The position numbers and the translations under genes are program-made. 64,000 nucleotides of DNA from Tolypothrix sp. PCC 7712. Lineage in GTDB: Bacteria > Cyanobacteriota > Cyanobacteriia > Cyanobacteriales > Nostocaceae. The stretch lies in contig NZ_CP063785.1 in the NCBI RefSeq assembly GCF_025860405.1, positions 3,038,001 to 3,102,000 of the forward strand, given 5' to 3'. Positions 19,402 to 29,700 of this stretch are shown here, one piece after another (the first letter of the stretch is position 1; every line of letters begins with the position of its first letter). The notes under the pieces are model-generated. The model saw only the letters and a program-made list of their open reading frames with translations. It had not been told where the DNA came from and made no database searches.

Positions 19402-19770
19402 ATTGCTGAACAACTGAATCTAACTGTGAGCCTAAGGGGTACTCGTGAAACCCGGGATAATTATCAGCTATTCCGCCTCACAGGTTTATTAGATGCCTTT
19501 TCTGAGCCGACATTTCGCAAGGTACTCGGTGGCAAAATTGATGAGGGACCAAAGCATATTATTTTGGATCTCTCACAGATTGACTTTGTTGATAGCTCTG
19601 GCTTGGGTGCCTTGGTGCAGCTAGCCAAGCAGGCCCAAAACCTTACTGGCACCTTGCAAATTGTCACTAATGCCCGTGTAACTCAAACGGTCAAGCTGGT
19701 TCGCTTAGAGAAGTTTCTCTCTCTGCAATCAAATGTTGAAGCGGCTCTAGAAAACATCAAGTCTTCTTGA
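19402..19770 (+). CDS. STAS-domain protein (anti-sigma factor antagonist family)
   Basis: A single STAS domain of about 114-122 residues: a strand YQLFRLTGLLDAFSE, then HIILDLSQIDFVDSSGLGAL, in which the serine of DSSG is the usual phosphorylation site of SpoIIAA/RsbV-type switches, then LQIVTNARVTQTVKLVRL. The start is uncertain. The open frame reaches 19291 through repeat sequence. No in-frame ATG lies near the domain. An ATT at 19402 has AGGAGG about five bases upstream, and a GTG at 19426 is the first conventional start. It would bind an anti-sigma or kinase/phosphatase partner, none of which is adjacent. Confidence 0.85.
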   Translation: MAEQLNLTVSLRGTRETRDNYQLFRLTGLLDAFSEPTFRKVLGGKIDEGPKHIILDLSQIDFVDSSGLGALVQLAKQAQNLTGTLQIVTNARVTQTVKLVRLEKFLSLQSNVEAALENIKSS

Positions 19771-19794
19771 TTGCTTGACCACTAACACCAATCT

Positions 19795-19830
19795 AGCTAT
19801 CCGATGTTTTATCTGGATAGCTTAATTTTT
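19795..19830 (+). terminator. terminator after the STAS gene
   Basis: AGCTATCC (19795-19802) pairs with GGATAGCT (19815-19822), followed by TAATTTTT. It sits 25 bases after the stop codon. Confidence 0.7.
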
Positions 19831-20024
19831 GTCAAAGCTGTCAATTATAACTCTCCGTTTCTCAAGGAGACATATAAAGATAGCTAATGTGAAATAAAAT
19901 GTCAAATTCTCAACAGAAAAATAAAATTTTAGTCAGTAATTTTGGTAGTGTATATTATGCTAAGTATTTAAAAACAATATCTATGATGTCTGCCAAATGT
20001 AGCCTACTAAGGAATGAATAACTT

Positions 20025-20504
20025 GTGAAGCCGGAGCAAGAAGAGTTATTAGATGGACAAAATGAACCTCTAGCTCAAAATTCATTTTGGACGCAAGCAC
20101 TCTTGGTAAGCACAGGGCAACTACCCCAATCCATGACGCACTCACAAGTGCAACAAATTTCTCCTGCGGCATTAGCATACTTGGGAGATGCAATCTATGA
20201 ATTATATGTTAGAATGTTTTATCTAATGCCATTGCAGCGACCAGATACTTACCATCGTCTGGTAGTGGCACAGGTGAGAGCAGAACAACAAGCGCTACAT
20301 TTACGATCGCTCATTCCTCATTTAAAGGAAATAGAATTAGATATAGTCCGAAGAGGTCGCAACGCCGCCACAGGACGCTCTAAGCGAGTTGATCCCGAGA
20401 TTTACCAGCAAGCAACTAGTCTAGAAACTTTAATTGGCTACCTTTATCTGACTGATTTCCCACGATTAACCGAATTGTTGCAAAAGCTCGAGCTAGAAAA
20501 ATAG
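20025..20504 (+). CDS. mrnC: mini-ribonuclease III
   Basis: A 159-residue RNase III catalytic domain without a dsRNA-binding domain. The signature region is ALAYLGDAIYELYVR, with Asp and Glu of the metal site, followed by VRRGRNAATGRSKRVDPEIY and the second acidic pair in ATSLETLIGYLYL. Mini-III trims 23S rRNA ends in Bacillus. The start is GTG with AAGGAA about ten bases upstream. rlmB follows 96 bases later, the same pairing as in Bacillus, which supports a shared rRNA-maturation role. The first ~40 residues form a variable extension. Confidence 0.93.
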   Translation: MKPEQEELLDGQNEPLAQNSFWTQALLVSTGQLPQSMTHSQVQQISPAALAYLGDAIYELYVRMFYLMPLQRPDTYHRLVVAQVRAEQQALHLRSLIPHLKEIELDIVRRGRNAATGRSKRVDPEIYQQATSLETLIGYLYLTDFPRLTELLQKLELEK

Positions 20505-20600
20505 TGGGCAACTAATCTCACAAATCTTAAATCCAGTAGAGTTGATTTCGGTCGGTTAGGGAATCGCTATGCCCACCTAAAAGTTATCCCAAACACTCGT

Positions 20601-21569
20601 ATGTCGAATAAATCCAAAAAAATTACCACGGTTGGCGAACCTAATCGCGTTGCTCCCCCTGTGAAAGTCAAAGGTAAGCGGATTCTGGCTAATCCTATCC
20701 GCAATCCCAGAAAGATTGATGGTAAGCCTGTCTCTGCTAAAGTGCAGCAAAACCGCAACTTTGCACCACCATCGCTGCCCAGTAAGGCGATCGCAGAAGA
20801 TAGTGACATTATATATGGCCGTCATCCAGTATTAAGTGCTTTGGAAAACCAAAGAGGTCTTAACCGCATTTGGATTACTACTCGTTTACGCTACGATCCC
20901 CGCTTTCATCATTTGATCCTGCAAGCCAAGGACAATGGTGCAGTCATTGATGAGGTAGAACCAAAGCGCTTAGATCAAATTACTGATGGAGCTAATCACC
21001 AAGGGATAGCAGCACAAATTTCCCCTTACAGCTACATCGAATTACATGATTTGATTGCCAAGGCTAAATCTGTCAACGATCCCGTCATCATTGTTGCTGA
21101 TGGGATCACCGATCCTCACAACTTGGGTGCAATTATTCGCACCGCAGAAGCTATAGGCGCACAAGGTTTAGTCATACCCCAACGACGCGCAGCTGGAATC
21201 ACTTCTACAGTGGTAAAAGTAGCAGCTGGTGCTTTAGAAAACTTCCCAGTCGCCCGTGTTGTCAATCTCAGCCGTGCTATGGAAGAACTCAAGGAAGCTG
21301 GTTTTTGGATTTATGGCACAGCAGCTACAGGTAGCGAACCTTTGCACACAATCCGTTTTAGCGGGCCGATTGTTTTAGTCATTGGCTCTGAAGGGGAAGG
21401 GTTGAGTATGCTAACACAAAAGTCGTGCGATGTCTTGGTATCAATTCCCCTCCAGGGTAAAACCCCCAGCCTGAATGCCTCAGTAGCAGCAGGTATGGCA
21501 CTTTATGAGATTTATCGCCAGCGTTCCTTAAACACACTTTACCTAGACAAATTGCAAAAACCTCTTTAA
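20601..21569 (+). CDS. rlmB: 23S rRNA (guanosine-2'-O-)-methyltransferase RlmB-like, TrmH/SpoU family
   Basis: 322 residues. The first ~75 are basic and low-complexity ([20 protein letters not shown] and onward). An RNA-binding substrate domain starts at [14 protein letters not shown]. The knotted SPOUT domain has motif 1 [19 protein letters not shown], motif 2 [11 protein letters not shown] and motif 3 [22 protein letters not shown]. RlmB methylates G2251 of 23S rRNA in E. coli; TrmH-family paralogs with other targets cannot be excluded. The N-terminal extension is longer than in E. coli. Adjacent to mini-RNase III. Confidence 0.92.
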   Translation: MSNKSKKITTVGEPNRVAPPVKVKGKRILANPIRNPRKIDGKPVSAKVQQNRNFAPPSLPSKAIAEDSDIIYGRHPVLSALENQRGLNRIWITTRLRYDPRFHHLILQAKDNGAVIDEVEPKRLDQITDGANHQGIAAQISPYSYIELHDLIAKAKSVNDPVIIVADGITDPHNLGAIIRTAEAIGAQGLVIPQRRAAGITSTVVKVAAGALENFPVARVVNLSRAMEELKEAGFWIYGTAATGSEPLHTIRFSGPIVLVIGSEGEGLSMLTQKSCDVLVSIPLQGKTPSLNASVAAGMALYEIYRQRSLNTLYLDKLQKPL

Positions 21570-21666
21570 AAATTCAGAGTAAAAGAGTATAAAGAAATGT
21601 AAAGCAAAACCAGACAGCGAAATACCCTTTAATATCCAATACCTCATTCATAAATTGGCAACTACC

Positions 21667-21969
21667 ATGAAAACCATTTGGGATGACCTAAAGGAAACGT
21701 TGATTAGTACAGTCAACAATCTTGGCTTGGCTTGGTGGGTAGAGATTGTGACCCAAAATCCCCGTTGCACATACTACTTTGGCCCATTTTTGAACTCTGT
21801 GGATGCCAATGTCGCCGTTAAAGGCTACATAGAAGATTTGGAGGCAGAAGGCGCACAGGGAATCATTGTGAACGTTAAGCGTTGTAAACCCGATTCTTTG
21901 ACGATTGCTGAAGACTTGGGGGAAAGGATTGACCGTAAAGTAAAGCCTGCCTTTAGCGGTCAATATTAA
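21667..21969 (+). CDS. DUF1816-type small cyanobacterial protein
   Basis: 100 residues from ATG 21667 (a TTG four codons earlier is less likely). Starts MKTIWDDLKETLISTVNNLG and carries AWWVEIVTQNPRCTYYFGPF, then DANVAVKGYIEDLEAEGAQG, which I recognise as DUF1816. I recall members being present in cyanobacteria and sometimes fused to phycobilisome linker-like parts. Function is unknown. A short terminator follows. It is 97 bases after rlmB and could be in the same transcript. Confidence 0.8.
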   Translation: MKTIWDDLKETLISTVNNLGLAWWVEIVTQNPRCTYYFGPFLNSVDANVAVKGYIEDLEAEGAQGIIVNVKRCKPDSLTIAEDLGERIDRKVKPAFSGQY

Positions 21970-22019
21970 ACTAGGCAACCATTCAGCCTTCTGTGTGTTG
22001 AGTCCTGAGTAGAACCTAC

Positions 22020-22040
22020 GCAACCACAAAGTTGCTTTTT
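22020..22040 (+). terminator. short terminator after the DUF1816 gene
   Basis: GCAAC (22020-22024) pairs with GTTGC (22031-22035), followed by five T. The stem is short but well placed, 50 bases after the stop. Confidence 0.5.
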
Positions 22041-22409
22041 GTCTGAATTTCTGATTGGCTGGCGACAAGTCCTTGAGAGACAGAATGCTTAATACTTCTT
22101 ACCACGGGCTAAACGCCCTGCTATCACGGACAGGACTGGCAATCAATCACTGGTCAATAGTTAAAAAAATTTTCCCCATTTACACTATTGACCGCAAAAA
22201 ATAATGCTAGTAAAAGCATTATTGATTTATGTAGAAAAAATCAAGTGAAAATAGATTAATTCAATTGCTGTGAATTAATACTTAGGATAATTAATTGGTG
22301 ATTTTGAATTCCCCAAAGGGGTTAAATAAACCTCTTGGGAATAAAAAATTGAGCCTCAAAAATTAGTGCGTCTCCAAGCGGAGAATATTAAAACCGTAAT
22401 TTTTAATCC
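22041..22409. other. intergenic with dispersed repeat fragments, no gene seen
   Basis: Includes CCACGGGCTAAACGCCCTGC, a typical dispersed cyanobacterial hairpin fragment, and AT-rich sequence. A 39-codon frame from 22085 has no ribosome binding site and no recognisable product. Confidence 0.5.
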
Positions 22410-23267
22410 TTAACTGGCTAGAATTTCTGCAAAATGGAGTTCTAGCCAGTTATCAATATCTCCTAATACTTGATCTGGGATTTCCCAAGGGAATAAATGG
22501 GCAGTATGGGGGTAAGATTGCCATTGACAATTTTTCAGATGGCGAGCGGTTTCTAAACTAGCATCAACTGTAATGTGACGGTCTTGGGCACCAGCAAGTA
22601 CTAAAGTAGGACATTCAATTTGCCATAAGTCTGTCAGCCTGTTGTACCCAGAACGAATAGCAGTAAACAAGGCATTAGTAGCAGCCCCAGATGTTTGTAA
22701 ATAAGCGGGTACAGCGTCCTTAGCTATATAACTGTATGCTGTAGGTGTATGTTGTTGGATTAGATAACGAAACAGCGATCGCTTACCAAAAGTATCAATA
22801 TTCCATTGCCAACTAGGTTTAATATAGTTCAATATTCCTGCCACACCAGTATATAAATTATCCTGCCAAGTTATCGGAGGATGATTACCACGGGGTCTGG
22901 CGGCTGTAGCCACCAAAATTAGCCCAGTGACACGCTGTGGGAAGCGCAATGCTAATTCCATTGCCAAAATACCACCTAATGACCACCCCAATACCAGACA
23001 TTTTTCAATCTGAAAGCGGTCTAATAAAGCTTCTAAGTCATATAAATGGTCTTGCATATTAAAATTGCCCTCAAAGCGACTTTTCCCATATCCGCGCAAA
23101 TCAGGGGCAAAAGTTTGGTAGCGCTGCGAGAGGTGATTTGTAAATACAGCCAGACTGCGACCAGAACCGGGATGACCATGTAAAGCCAGAATGGGGAAGC
23201 CTTGACCTTGAACGTAGACATTCAACTTTGCAGCACCAGCCGCAGGATAATTATGGCGATCGCCCAT
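22410..23267 (-). CDS. alpha/beta-fold hydrolase
   Basis: 285 residues with the classic fold order: oxyanion motif LHGHPGSGRS, then FAPDLRGYGKS, nucleophile elbow GWSLGG (Ser ~102), acidic residue in LAGAQDRHITVDA, and catalytic His in YPHTAHLFPWE. No signal peptide. A GGAG lies about 11 bases before the ATG. Many enzymes share this pattern (esterases, haloalkane dehalogenases, peroxidases, MhpC-like), so the substrate cannot be named. It is on the same strand as the CAP-domain genes upstream but separated by about 95 bases. Confidence 0.88.
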   Translation of the reverse strand: MGDRHNYPAAGAAKLNVYVQGQGFPILALHGHPGSGRSLAVFTNHLSQRYQTFAPDLRGYGKSRFEGNFNMQDHLYDLEALLDRFQIEKCLVLGWSLGGILAMELALRFPQRVTGLILVATAARPRGNHPPITWQDNLYTGVAGILNYIKPSWQWNIDTFGKRSLFRYLIQQHTPTAYSYIAKDAVPAYLQTSGAATNALFTAIRSGYNRLTDLWQIECPTLVLAGAQDRHITVDASLETARHLKNCQWQSYPHTAHLFPWEIPDQVLGDIDNWLELHFAEILAS

Positions 23268-23361
23268 TACGTTCTGTTCTCCTGACTACGCAAAAAAATA
23301 CCTTGCTTCTAATTCTGACATACCCATAGCAGCAAGGATTTTAGGGAGATTTTGTGTGACA

Positions 23362-23952
23362 TCAAAGTGATTTTTCTTGATAACCGCCAGCGTAGGTAAT
23401 CACGCACATTTGTCTATATAAAGAGTGAATCCCAAACGCTACCCCTGTGACGTTAAAAGCCGAGTTAAACATATTTCGACGATGACCGCGATCGCGTACC
23501 CCATCGTCAATAATTAACTGCATGATGATGTCTTGTGGTACATAAGAACCATAACTAATATTTTCCGCTGCGGTGATTTGCCAATTCCCATAGCGACTCA
23601 TGCGAGTAAAGGGATCGCTACCATCACTACCATAGTGACCTGTTATACCCTTTACACCTTGGTCTTGCACGTGATCTCTCGCAGCCAAAGACATTCCCTC
23701 AGATATACTCAAGGCTCCCACAGGACGAACTGATTTGAGAAATGCGATCGCCTCATCAACAGCTTTGACTCCTTCTTGAGTCTGCAAATAAACCCGTTCT
23801 GATATGAGGACTTGCTTCCCATCAAAACGCCGTCGCCAATTCTCTAAAACTGGAAGATATGCAGTGGGATTTGTCCGCACCTTGTTCATTTCTGCTATGA
23901 CTTCTTGTTCTAAAAGTGATAGAGAAATACTATTGGAAATGTTAGATTTCAT
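23362..23952 (-). CDS. CAP-domain (SCP/PR1) protein without a signal peptide
   Basis: 196 residues that are nearly all CAP domain: [20 protein letters not shown], then [37 protein letters not shown] and the CAP signature region [40 protein letters not shown]. Bacterial CAP proteins are normally exported, with unclear biochemical role. This copy has a polar N terminus ([14 protein letters not shown]) and no signal, unlike its neighbour. It is clearly a tandem duplicate of the gene at 24018-24725. No good ribosome binding site was seen at the ATG. Confidence 0.9.
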   Translation of the reverse strand: MKSNISNSISLSLLEQEVIAEMNKVRTNPTAYLPVLENWRRRFDGKQVLISERVYLQTQEGVKAVDEAIAFLKSVRPVGALSISEGMSLAARDHVQDQGVKGITGHYGSDGSDPFTRMSRYGNWQITAAENISYGSYVPQDIIMQLIIDDGVRDRGHRRNMFNSAFNVTGVAFGIHSLYRQMCVITYAGGYQEKSL

Positions 23953-23976
23953 GAGTTAATAGTCAAGAGTTGGAGA

Positions 23977-23995
23977 GACACGATTAATCGCGTCT
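23977..23995. repeat. copy of the GACGCGATTAATCGCGTC palindrome (imperfect)
   Basis: GACACGATTAATCGCGTCT differs at one base from the perfect palindrome at 58110-58129. It lies between the two CAP genes. Confidence 0.6.
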
Positions 23996-24017
23996 TTCCA
24001 AGAGTACATTAGCTATT

Positions 24018-24725
24018 TCATCCTTTTTCTATATAGCCCCCTGCGTAATTAATTACGCAGATTGTTCTATATTTTTTGTGAGAACCATAAGCCACACCAG
24101 CAACCTTGAAGCTACCGTTAAATATGTTTGTGCGATGACCGCGATCGCTCACTCCATCATCAATAATTAACTGCATGACAATATCTTGGGCAGTATTGGG
24201 GCCATAGCTAATATTTTCGCCTGCAGTAGATTGCCATTTACCATAACGATTAATACGAGTCACAGGGTTGCTACCATCACTTCCATTGTGCCCTGTGATT
24301 CCTTTGGGGCCTTGGTCTTTGACATGATCCTTCGCACCTAAAGACATACCCTTAGATGGACTTAATGTTCCCACAGGACGAGCTGACTTGAGATATGCGA
24401 TCGCCTCATCGACAGCTTTTACCCCTTCTTGTGTGATCAAATAGGTATTATTAGAGATTTTGACTTTGTTTCCTTGGAAGCGCTTTCTATAGTTTTGTAA
24501 TATGGGAAGATAAGATTTAGGATTTGTTCGCACCTTGTTAGTTTCATCAATTACCTGTCTTTCCAAAGGTGAAAGATAAGTTGCTTTCGCTAACAAAGTT
24601 GAATTAGCTGGTTGAACTACAGCCTGAGGAGATTTAGCCACAGACTGGTTAGTGGGTAGCAGTTGTTGATAACAGCTAGCTATCAAAGTCAGGGGCAAAA
24701 ATAGCCAAAATCCTGGGCGACCCAT
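24018..24725 (-). CDS. CAP-domain (SCP/PR1) protein, exported, probable lipoprotein
   Basis: 235 residues. The N terminus [20 protein letters not shown] is a signal sequence with a lipobox-like LIASC. The CAP domain begins near residue 50 ([20 protein letters not shown]) and carries [50 protein letters not shown] and VINYAGGY. The ATG has AGAGAGG six bases upstream. It is co-directional with its paralog at 23362-23952 and about 65 bases upstream of it, so they may be co-transcribed. Confidence 0.92.
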   Translation of the reverse strand: MGRPGFWLFLPLTLIASCYQQLLPTNQSVAKSPQAVVQPANSTLLAKATYLSPLERQVIDETNKVRTNPKSYLPILQNYRKRFQGNKVKISNNTYLITQEGVKAVDEAIAYLKSARPVGTLSPSKGMSLGAKDHVKDQGPKGITGHNGSDGSNPVTRINRYGKWQSTAGENISYGPNTAQDIVMQLIIDDGVSDRGHRTNIFNGSFKVAGVAYGSHKKYRTICVINYAGGYIEKG

Positions 24726-25193
24726 GAATTGCCTCTCTAAAATAATTTTTTTTAAGGGTTTCTATACTTGTATTTAGATACACTACAAGTCAATAAAGTT
24801 TCCTAAATTTCAACTAAGTTATTTATCGAGAAAATTTTTCACAAATGACACTATAAAACTTACAATGGTAATAAATACGCGTAAAGAAAAGCGCAGAGTT
24901 ACGCACAAATAATACAGACAACTCTCTTATACTTGGCGTAAACCTCTGCGTTGTACAATTCTCACTCAACAGTATGTTGTAACCTTTATAACAATAAACG
25001 TAAAGGGTAAGTACACTATCTGCTAGGGCAAAACAAAGTTTTGCCCTTATCTAGCAAGTTTGATGTCAAGACAACACACCGTAAAGCTACGGCATGGATT
25101 GAGATTGATATAGCACCAACAGCTTCTAGCCCCTCAGGAAGGTTTTCAAACCTTCTGTCCCATAAATGTTGGGTAAGCGTAGCTTAACCCAAG
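24726..25193. other. intergenic with hairpins, no gene seen
   Basis: Contains a perfect 10-base-pair hairpin AGGGCAAAAC/GTTTTGCCCT (25025-25047), a second short hairpin GAAGGTTT/AAACCTTC near 25140-25157 and a GGGTAAGCGTAGCTTAACCC element near 25169-25188. These are dispersed-repeat types. Any of them could end transcription of the DsbA-like gene, which is read leftward into this region. Confidence 0.55.
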
Positions 25194-25973
25194 CTACTTC
25201 TGCCCTATTCCTTCTGACTGAGCATTAGCCAACAAGCTTTCGATTTTGGATAACTGCACCACACCCGAGAAGTTGTTACTATTCATGATAAAAAAGGGTG
25301 TGCCACCAAGCCCTAATTTTTCCGCTAGTTGAATATCTTTTCTAATGGCTTGTTCAGCAATAGGGTTAGCACCAAAGGCATCTGTTTTAAATTTTTCTAC
25401 ATCTAAATTCAAAGATTTGGCTGTAGAAAGATATAATTCCTCACTCAGTTGCTGTTGATGAGTAAATAGAGCATCATGATATTCCCAAAATTTACCTTGT
25501 TGATATGCTGCCCAAGCTGCTTTAGCAGCTGGTAGCGCTTGATCGTGAATTGGAATCAGGGGAAAATGTTTGTAAACCAATGTAAATTTGTTTGGATACT
25601 TGGTTAGCAACTGCTTGAGGGTTTTGTGTGCCTCAGCACAGTAAGGACATTGAAAATCAGAAAATTCTACCAACACTATTGTGGATTGTGGCGAGCCGAT
25701 GGTAGGTGAATCGCCTATTACCAATTGGGTATTGGTTTTTAAATCTTGTAAAAACACTTGTCGTGTTTGTTGTAATTTCTGTTGCTGTTGCTGCTCGAAT
25801 TTTTGGACAGATTCGATAATTACTTCTGGATGTTCGCGGAGTATTTGTAATACTTGCTGTTCTAGTTTGGGATTGGCAGAACTAACGGCTATTGCAGGAA
25901 ATGACCAGCCTAAAACCAAACATGATAGGCAGATTAATAACCATGTACGCATATACTGAAATAATGGGTGCAT
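25194..25973 (-). CDS. DsbA-family thiol-disulfide oxidoreductase
   Basis: 259 residues. Signal peptide or anchor at residues 8-30 (TWLLICLSCLVLGWSFPAIA). A Gln-rich helix (~40-75) is followed by a thioredoxin fold with the active site FSDFQCPYCAEAHKTL (CPYC) and the cis-proline loop GLGGTPFF. The helical insert (KAAWAAYQQGKFWEYHDALF) is typical of DsbA/BdbD. It acts in the periplasm or lumen in disulfide formation or isomerisation. Start may be 25973 or the ATG at 25952, seven codons inside. No VKOR/DsbB partner is adjacent. Confidence 0.9.
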   Translation of the reverse strand: MHPLFQYMRTWLLICLSCLVLGWSFPAIAVSSANPKLEQQVLQILREHPEVIIESVQKFEQQQQQKLQQTRQVFLQDLKTNTQLVIGDSPTIGSPQSTIVLVEFSDFQCPYCAEAHKTLKQLLTKYPNKFTLVYKHFPLIPIHDQALPAAKAAWAAYQQGKFWEYHDALFTHQQQLSEELYLSTAKSLNLDVEKFKTDAFGANPIAEQAIRKDIQLAEKLGLGGTPFFIMNSNNFSGVVQLSKIESLLANAQSEGIGQK

Positions 25974-26742
25974 TTTACCACGCTGGAATCAATTCATGAG
26001 ATTTGGGAAGTCTTATTATCGTAATTTGTAATTCATAATACCTGCTGCAGGCAAGCAACAAGATACTGAATTCTCAATTAAGAAATAACTATTTATGTTA
26101 CGAAAGTTTCAGGACTTACGCGACTGGTACACCTATCTTCTTTTGTCATAATCAAGAGTCAAGTGTCAAAAATTCAGGTTTTTTGGACTTTTGAACGCCA
26201 GTTGCTACAAATCTCTTAACCCACCCATCGCACTAGCTCCTCTTGACCCTTGAAAGCCTCAAGGAAAAAAATGTGACATTTGTCTAAGCCCTAAGTTTTT
26301 GAAATTTAACTATTATTCAGCAATTTTGTGAAAAAGCCTGCAGAAATTAAATTATTTAATTTTCAGAGGAACACAACTACCGTAGTCTTGCATTTTTTAA
26401 GATAAGTGATCGCATATTTTTGATTGGCAATTCCCTCATATTAGAGTTCTTTGTCCAGATTAGCTAAAAATCTTTGCTCAGGAATTTTTAACTACGCAAA
26501 TATAATACAATTTAAATTCTCTAAGACAAATGATTCAATGATTCTCTGTATAAACTGGTTGTTTTGTATATTAACAAGCATATTTCTTCCGTTGTAACGA
26601 AATGTTCATTTAGATAAATAGCGTAGATACTTTTGTGGAGCATTCTCTAAAAAGTATCGAACAATCAATCTCAACAAGCTAAAATCGATACCTTACATTC
26701 ACGATATCCGATCAATATGCCAGCCTATATAAGAATTTATCT
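25974..26742. other. long divergent intergenic region, no gene seen
   Basis: 769 bases between the DsbA-like gene and the hybrid kinase. AT-rich, with a CAGGACTTACGC dispersed element near 26110. No open frame with a ribosome binding site was recognised. It probably carries both divergent promoters. Confidence 0.5.
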
Positions 26743-29700
26743 ATGGTTGCTGAATTTGATTACAAAATTTTGATTGTGGACGATGTTCAAGATGATCGGG
26801 TAATTTATCATCGCTATTTAAATAGAGAAACTCGCTACAATTATCAGGTCATAGAAGCAGAATCAGTTAGTGAAGCACTGGAATTGTACGATCGCAACTT
26901 ACCCGATCTCGTAGTGCTAGATTATCAGCTACCCGATGATGACGGCATGGTATTTCTGCGGGAATGGCAACAGCGCTATAACGATACCTTGGTACCAGTG
27001 GTGATGTTGACAGGAAACGAGAATGCCACAGCCGCAGTGGAAGCAATGAAATTGGGTGTCCAAGACTATTGGATCAAAAGCCATTTAACGGCCGATTTAT
27101 TTTGCCAGGGAGTCCGCACAGCCTTAGAACAGATACAGTTAAAACGGCAACTCTTTTTTCAACAAGAACAACAACGCTTAGTTAATAGTATTGCGCTTCG
27201 CATTCGTCAATCTCTGCAGCTTCAGGATGTCTTGCAAACTACAGTTGAGGAAGTGCGTCAACTGCTCCAGGTAGATCGTACTTTGATCTACAAGTTTGGC
27301 CCTGGTATGACGGGTATAGTCACAAATGAATCAGTTCTGCCTCAGTGGACAGCCTGCTTAAATGCCGAGATTGAAGAGACTTATTTTCAACAAAGTAGTG
27401 CCAACAAATACGATCAAGGTTGGTTGTGGGCTGTCTCCGATATTACTCAAGCTGGCTTAACACAATGTCATCAGCAACTGTTAGAAAATTTTCAAATAAA
27501 AGCAAACCTGGTGGTACCCATTTTGTTAGCAGTAGGAAATGGGCAGAGCAATCATACAGACAAAGAATCCACAAGCCAACACAAACTATGGGGATTGCTG
27601 ATAGCTCATCAATGCGATCGCCCGCGTTATTGGCAAAATGCCGAAATCGCTTTATTGAGTCAGTTGAGCATACAACTAGCGATCGCGATCCAGCAATCGG
27701 AAATGTATGAACGGGTGCAAGCTCAATTGTACGCACAAGTACAAGCTGAATTAGAGCAACGGCAACGGGTTGCTGCAGAATTTCGCGCCTTGGTAGAGTC
27801 TGCTTCCGATATCATTTTTCGCATCGATCGCGATTTGCGCTATCTCTATATCAACCCCGCTATTGAGCAGATGGTTCCCCAAGCTAGCAGTAATTGGCTG
27901 GGCAAAACTTTAGAAGATTTGGCAATTGATTGTGAGACAATTGCCCTATGGCGTGAACTTCTCAATCGCATTATTGTTACACGCACAGAAGCTATTATCG
28001 AACATCCCTTTCCGATATCACACTCAGAAACTTGGTGCCAAACTCGCATTGTTCCGGAACTGAATCCAGCAGGAAAAGTGCAATCGTTTTTATGTATTGC
28101 CCGCGATATTAGCGATCGCAAACGTAGCGAAGCCACATTAAAGTTGCAAGCGCAAATCCTCGATCAAATACATGACGCGGTGATTAGCACAGATATAAAC
28201 TGCATTATTCAAAGCTGGAATAACGGTGCAGAAAAATACTTTGGCTATAAAGCTCATGAAGTACTTGGGCAACATCTCGGCATCATCTACCCAGATCTTA
28301 GAGAACTGCAAACTAAGGTACTAGAACCATTGTTGGTCAAAGATTATCATGAAGTGGAAGTGCAGTGTTGCTCAAAATCTGGAATTTTACTATATCTGAG
28401 TTTGCGTCTTTCAGTGGTTCGGAATCAGCAGGGTGAAATTATTCGCCTCATTGGTTGCTCCAACGACATTAGCGATCGCAAAAATATGGAGCAAGAATTG
28501 CAGTTGTTGAACCAAGAGTTAGAATCCAGAGTCCGAAAACGCACAGCACAGTTACAAGAGAGTCAGCAGTTCATTCAAAGCATCACCGACAATATTCCCA
28601 ATGTACTTTACATCTACGACCTTGAACAAAGACGTAGTATTTACTCCAATCGAGAAGTCGTCAAAACTCTAGGCTACTCTTCCGAAGAGATATCCACAAT
28701 GGGATCATCCTTCCTAACTCAGCTCATGCACCCTGACGATTTGGCAAATGCGGCTGCTTATTTTCAAAGCTTACGCAGTGCTGGCGATGGCGAACGACGA
28801 GTGTTCGAGTATCGTCTGCGAGATATTTATGGCAGATGGCGCTGGTTTCTTAGCCATGACACACCTTTTCAGCGTGGAGAAGATGGGCAAGTAAAACAAA
28901 TTATTGGTATTGCCCAAGACATGACTGATCGCAAGCAGATAGAGGAGCAATTGCGGTACAGCGAAACCCAACTGAGAATGGTTCAGCGCATAGCAAGACT
29001 AGGTAGTTGGGAATTTGACCTCCAAACTAGAGAAATTACTTGGTCAGAAGAAGTTTTTCGGAATTTTGCACGTAATCCTGATGATGGCGCTCCCACTTAC
29101 GCAGAATTGCAGCAGCTTATACATCCAGATGATCGCGATCGCCATAATTTGCTAGTGCAAAGGGCAATTGAGCAGGCACAACCCTATAGTATTGAGTTTT
29201 GCCTTTACTGTCCTAATGGTAGCCTGCGTTACTTACAAGCACGTGGAGAAGCCGTCTGCAATGAAAGCGGTGAGGTAGTGAAGCTAATAGGCACTTCGCT
29301 AGATATTACTGAGCGCAAACAAGCCGAAGAACAACTGCGAAATCTGTCTGAGCGGCTGACTATGGCCATACAATCAGGAGGTTTTGGCATCTGGGAATAT
29401 AATCTTCCCGAGGATAAATTAATTTGGGATGACCGGATGTTTGAAATTTACGGTGTCAACCCTAGCAATTTTTCCGGTAATTTCAATGCTTGGGTCAGCT
29501 GTCTGCATCCAGATGATCGGGTACAAAAGCTGAGATTAATTAAGCAATTTTTAGAAAATGGTTATGAATATAACACTGAGTTCCGCATCGTGCAGCCAGG
29601 GGGGAAAATTAGGTTCATCAAAGCTTATGGAATGATCCAAGTCAATCAGCAACAGGAAATAGTCAGAGTTATTGGTATTAACGATGACATTACCGACCTG

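Noticed and set aside
22085..22204. 39-codon frame MLNTSYHGLNALLS onward
   Set aside because: No ribosome binding site, contains part of a dispersed hairpin, no recognisable product.
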